Shown here in pieces: positions 3,995 through 6,375 of a stretch of 6,375 bases of DNA. A model generated the notes under the pieces. It searched no databases. It saw only the letters and a program-made list of their open reading frames with translations, and was not told the DNA's origin. The translations under genes and the position numbers were made by a program. This DNA is from Acidimicrobiia bacterium (GTDB lineage Bacteria; Actinomycetota; Acidimicrobiia; Acidimicrobiales; Hopanoidiivorantaceae): the NCBI GenBank assembly GCA_020027305.1, contig JAHRAM010000012.1, forward strand, positions 1-6,375. The letters are read 5' to 3'. Within the stretch, counting starts at the first letter, position 1; every line of letters begins with the position of its first letter.

Positions 3995-5746
3995 ATGAGT
4001 GAAAAACAGGCAACAGGCAGCAGTGTCACAGGCAGCCAAGCCCTAATGATGGCGCTAGAACGTCAGGGCGTTGAGGTTATATTTGGCCTGCCTGGCGGGG
4101 CGATTTTGCCAGCTTATGACCCGCTCATAGATTCATCCATTCGCCACATTTTGGTTCGCCACGAGCAAGGCGCAGGACACATGGCAGAAGGATATGCACA
4201 AGTAACTGGCCGCCCAGGTGTTGCGATGGTTACTAGCGGGCCGGGTGCTACAAATATTGTCACCCCGATTTGTAATGCCTTTATTGATTCCATTCCTTTG
4301 GTTGTTATCACTGGGCAGGTTCCCTATGGTGCCATCGGCACAGATGCATTTCAAGAGTGCGACACCACAGGAATAACGATGCCGATTACCAAACACAATT
4401 TCTTGGTGGCTGAGGCGCAAGATTTGCCACAAGTTATTCACGATGCTTTCCACATTGCTTCCACTGGCCGACCAGGGCCAGTGCTAGTTGATATTCCCAA
4501 GTGTGTGCTTGACCCAAAAAATCCTCGATCGCAATTGGAATATTATGAGCCAGGCACCAGCGCTCTTCGCGGATACAACCCTGAAAAAAATATTGATGGT
4601 GCACTTATTGACGCAGCAATAGATTTGATTGAAGAAGCTCAGCGCCCTGTGCTTTATTGCGGTGGAGGAATTTTGAAATCAAGGGCTGCTGAGACGTTGA
4701 AGGATTTTGCTGAGCTAACGCAAATCCCTGTTGTCACCACTCTTATGAATAGGGGAGGCTTCCCTGACAGCCACCCACTGTGTTTAGGAATGCCTGGCAT
4801 GCACGGAAACTATACCGCCACGACATCAATGCAGAAATCTGATTTGTTGATTGCATTGGGGGCTCGCTTTGATGACCGTGTGACTGGAAATGTGGAAGGG
4901 TTTGCCCCTGAGGCAAAAATCATTCATGTTGATATTGACCCAGCCGAACTGGGCAAGGTGAAACCAGCAGATGTAAGAATTGAAGCAGGCTGTAAAGAAG
5001 CCATTGAGTTGCTCATCGCCAAAGTCGCAGAGCGAAATGCTGGGGCAAAAATCGCCGACCAAGTTAAGCCCTGGCGAGCCACCCTTGATGACTGGAAGAA
5101 AAAGTACCCGTTGAAATATAGTCAAGACTCAGACTCCTCTGTTATCAAACCACAGTTTGTGTTGGAGAAGTTAGCAGAGGCTTGCCCTGATGACACTATT
5201 ATCACAACTGGCGTTGGGCAACATCAAATGTGGGCGAGCCAGTTATGGAAATTCGACCATCCATACACATTTGTTAACTCAGGCGGGCTTGGCACGATGG
5301 GGTTTGCGGTTCCTGCTGCCATCGGTGCCAAAGTTGGAAAGCCTAACAAGATGGTATGGGCGATTGATGGCGATGGGTGTTTTCAGATGACCGCCCAAGA
5401 GTTAGTAACGGCTGCCACCGAGCGCATCCCCGTGAAAATCGCTATCTTAAACAATGCCTATCTAGGAATGGTGCGCCAATGGCAAGAGATGTTTTATGAA
5501 GAGCGATATTCCGAAGTCTATCTCTCGCCTGATTTGCCAGATTATAAGGCGTGGGCAGAAGCTATGGGCTGTGAAGGCATCAGAGTTGATGGGCCAGAAG
5601 AAGTTGAGTCGACCATTGCTAAAGCAAATGAGATTGATGACCGACCAGTGGTTATTGACTTTAGGGTTGATGCACAAGAAAAGCTTTATCCAATGGTTCC
5701 GCCTGGGGCATCAAATGATGACATCGTCCTCGGGGGCGATGAATAA
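3995..5746 (+). CDS. ilvB: Acetolactate synthase, large catalytic subunit (583 aa)
   Basis: Thiamine-diphosphate enzyme condensing two pyruvates to 2-acetolactate, or pyruvate and 2-oxobutyrate to 2-aceto-2-hydroxybutyrate: the first common step of valine, leucine and isoleucine synthesis, in the cytoplasm. The N-terminal domain (about 11-175) has GLPGGAILPAYD and the cofactor-activating Glu57 in RHEQGAGHMAEGYA. The central FAD/DHAP-type domain (about 200-340) has LIALGARFDDRVTGN. The C-terminal domain has the metal/TPP motif from GDG (459-461) to NN (486-487), and GMVRQWQ with Trp496 at the position of the herbicide-contact Trp. Length is near-normal and no key residue is missing. TGQVPYGAIGTDAFQE differs from the common VPRRMIG form, as is seen in actinobacterial relatives. 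The ATG at 3995 begins a short polar leader before the conserved TGSQALMMALERQGV. It overlaps ilvN by 8 bp and should be cotranscribed with it. Confidence 0.97.
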   Translation: MSEKQATGSSVTGSQALMMALERQGVEVIFGLPGGAILPAYDPLIDSSIRHILVRHEQGAGHMAEGYAQVTGRPGVAMVTSGPGATNIVTPICNAFIDSIPLVVITGQVPYGAIGTDAFQECDTTGITMPITKHNFLVAEAQDLPQVIHDAFHIASTGRPGPVLVDIPKCVLDPKNPRSQLEYYEPGTSALRGYNPEKNIDGALIDAAIDLIEEAQRPVLYCGGGILKSRAAETLKDFAELTQIPVVTTLMNRGGFPDSHPLCLGMPGMHGNYTATTSMQKSDLLIALGARFDDRVTGNVEGFAPEAKIIHVDIDPAELGKVKPADVRIEAGCKEAIELLIAKVAERNAGAKIADQVKPWRATLDDWKKKYPLKYSQDSDSSVIKPQFVLEKLAEACPDDTIITTGVGQHQMWASQLWKFDHPYTFVNSGGLGTMGFAVPAAIGAKVGKPNKMVWAIDGDGCFQMTAQELVTAATERIPVKIAILNNAYLGMVRQWQEMFYEERYSEVYLSPDLPDYKAWAEAMGCEGIRVDGPEEVESTIAKANEIDDRPVVIDFRVDAQEKLYPMVPPGASNDDIVLGGDE

Positions 5747-6236
5747 ACCTGCCCCCACACACACTCTGGTCGTAATGGTCGACAATATTCCAGGTGTGCT
5801 GTCTCGTGTGGCAGGGCTGTTTTCAAGGCGTGGCTTCAATATTGCCTCATTGGCTGTTGCCCCAACCGATGACCCCACGCTCAGCCGAATCACTGTTGTG
5901 GTGGTGGCCGATTCTGCCCCCATTGACCAAATCAAACATCAGCTGTTTAAGCTCATTAATGTGGTTGAAATCCGTGAGCTGACCGATGAAGATTCTGTGG
6001 AGAGGGAATTGATTTTGGTGGCGGTGAGCTTGAATGATAAAAAAGCAAACGACAAAGAAGCAATCCAAAAACTTGCTGAAAAATATGACGCCAAGATTAT
6101 CTCAGAAAGCTCTCAAGCTTTGGTGCTTGCGATGGACGGGTCACAAAAAGAGGTAGATGCCCTAGAAGGTGCCCTAAAGCAATATGGAATTATTGAAATC
6201 CAGCGAACTGGCAAAATTTCAATATCTGGGGCTTAA
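5739..6236 (+). CDS. ilvN: Acetolactate synthase, small regulatory subunit (165 aa)
   Basis: Regulatory partner of IlvB; it raises catalytic activity and binds valine or other branched-chain amino acids for feedback inhibition. An N-terminal ACT domain (about residues 8-80) is marked by HTLVVMVDNIPGVLSRVAGL and FSRRGFNIASLAV. A second, C-terminal small-subunit domain (about 86-163) contains ERELILVAVSLND and the ending YGIIEIQRTGKISISG. Length matches the usual 155-175 aa. I place the start at ATG 5739, which overlaps the last 8 bases of ilvB (ATGAATAA). The open frame extends further upstream to 5496, but that stretch lies inside ilvB and has no family similarity. GGGGGC just before the ATG can act as ribosome site, and the overlap suggests translational coupling for subunit balance. 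Symbol ilvN follows actinobacterial use; ilvH is the equivalent name elsewhere. Confidence 0.95.
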   Translation: MNKPAPTHTLVVMVDNIPGVLSRVAGLFSRRGFNIASLAVAPTDDPTLSRITVVVVADSAPIDQIKHQLFKLINVVEIRELTDEDSVERELILVAVSLNDKKANDKEAIQKLAEKYDAKIISESSQALVLAMDGSQKEVDALEGALKQYGIIEIQRTGKISISGA

Positions 6237-6375
6237 GGCGCATTTTTAGAAAATCTAAATTTAGACTTATAAAGAGAGTAAAAGTACAAGAAGTAAAAAG
6301 TGCAAAGACATAAAGACCAAAAATATAAAGCGTAAAGATGTATAAAGATATAAAACGCAAATTTTTGAAAAAATA
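6237..6375. other. Post-ilvN spacer: AT palindromes and an iterated TAAAG motif
   Basis: No gene seen. TTTAGA (6245-6250), TCTAAA (6254-6259) and TTTAGA (6260-6265) can pair in two mutually exclusive ways around the middle copy, forming AT-rich hairpins too weak for confident termination. From about 6268 the plus strand becomes purine-rich, with TAAAG recurring at irregular spacing (for example ATAAAG, ATAAAG, ATATAAAG, GTAAAG, TATAAAG). A GCGT (6330-6333) and ACGC (6355-6358) flank the end, with a short T run after. This may be the spacer before the next ilv gene. Confidence 0.5.

Noticed and set aside
5496..5738. 81-codon upstream extension of the ilvN frame
   Set aside because: It lies entirely within ilvB in another frame, has no resemblance to the small-subunit family, and the conserved protein begins just after ATG 5739.

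Overview
The window reads as an ordinary piece of chromosome from a low-GC actinobacterium. That assignment is inferred from how the proteins read: the acetolactate synthase large subunit has the actinobacterial-type C-terminal half (GVGQHQMWAS, NSGGLGTMGFAVPAA, GDGCFQMTAQEL, PPGASNDDIVLG), and GuaA ends in TSKPPATIEWE. The intergenic DNA is very AT-rich, which would suit one of the low-GC planktonic lineages. No 16S or other phylogenetic marker is present, so rank below phylum is open.

Left part (1-1430, mostly minus strand): a string of small genes that I cannot name. A 5' fragment (1-188, running off the window) and a 128-aa gene (649-1035) both encode a single membrane helix. After the helix both carry the same motif, QIS-x-R-x-KNYLDFL, so they look like divergent paralogues. 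Between and beside them are two short, very basic ORFs of 48 aa (337-483) and 57 aa (1186-1359), each with a TATAAT box just upstream. A 16-aa ORF on the plus strand (278-328) follows a perfect AGGAGG.

Centre (1431-3994): guaA (GMP synthetase, minus strand) diverges from the ilv operon (plus strand). GuaA has all catalytic motifs but is 635 aa, about 110 longer than E. coli GuaA. The excess is a Lys-rich N-terminal extension and low-complexity insertions in both domains, one of which contains a threefold 18-bp coding repeat. It appears to start at TTG and has a good promoter (TTAACA-17-TATAAG). Its short leader holds a perfect 22-bp tandem duplication. The divergent intergenic region of about 550 bp also has a perfect 10-bp inverted repeat enclosing 40 nt (a candidate structured RNA), a perfect 20-bp tandem duplication, and an 8-bp AT repeat over the likely ilvB promoter.

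Right part (3995-6375): ilvB and ilvN overlap by 8 bp and encode the catalytic and regulatory subunits of acetolactate synthase, the first common step of valine, leucine and isoleucine synthesis. The last 139 bp after ilvN contain no gene, only short AT palindromes and an iterated TAAAG-like motif. ilvC often follows in such operons but would lie outside the window.

I found no mobile element, CRISPR array, tRNA or rRNA. The points worth a second look are the insertion-bearing GuaA, the concentration of short tandem duplications around the divergent promoters, the structured inverted repeat, and the small membrane-protein family.
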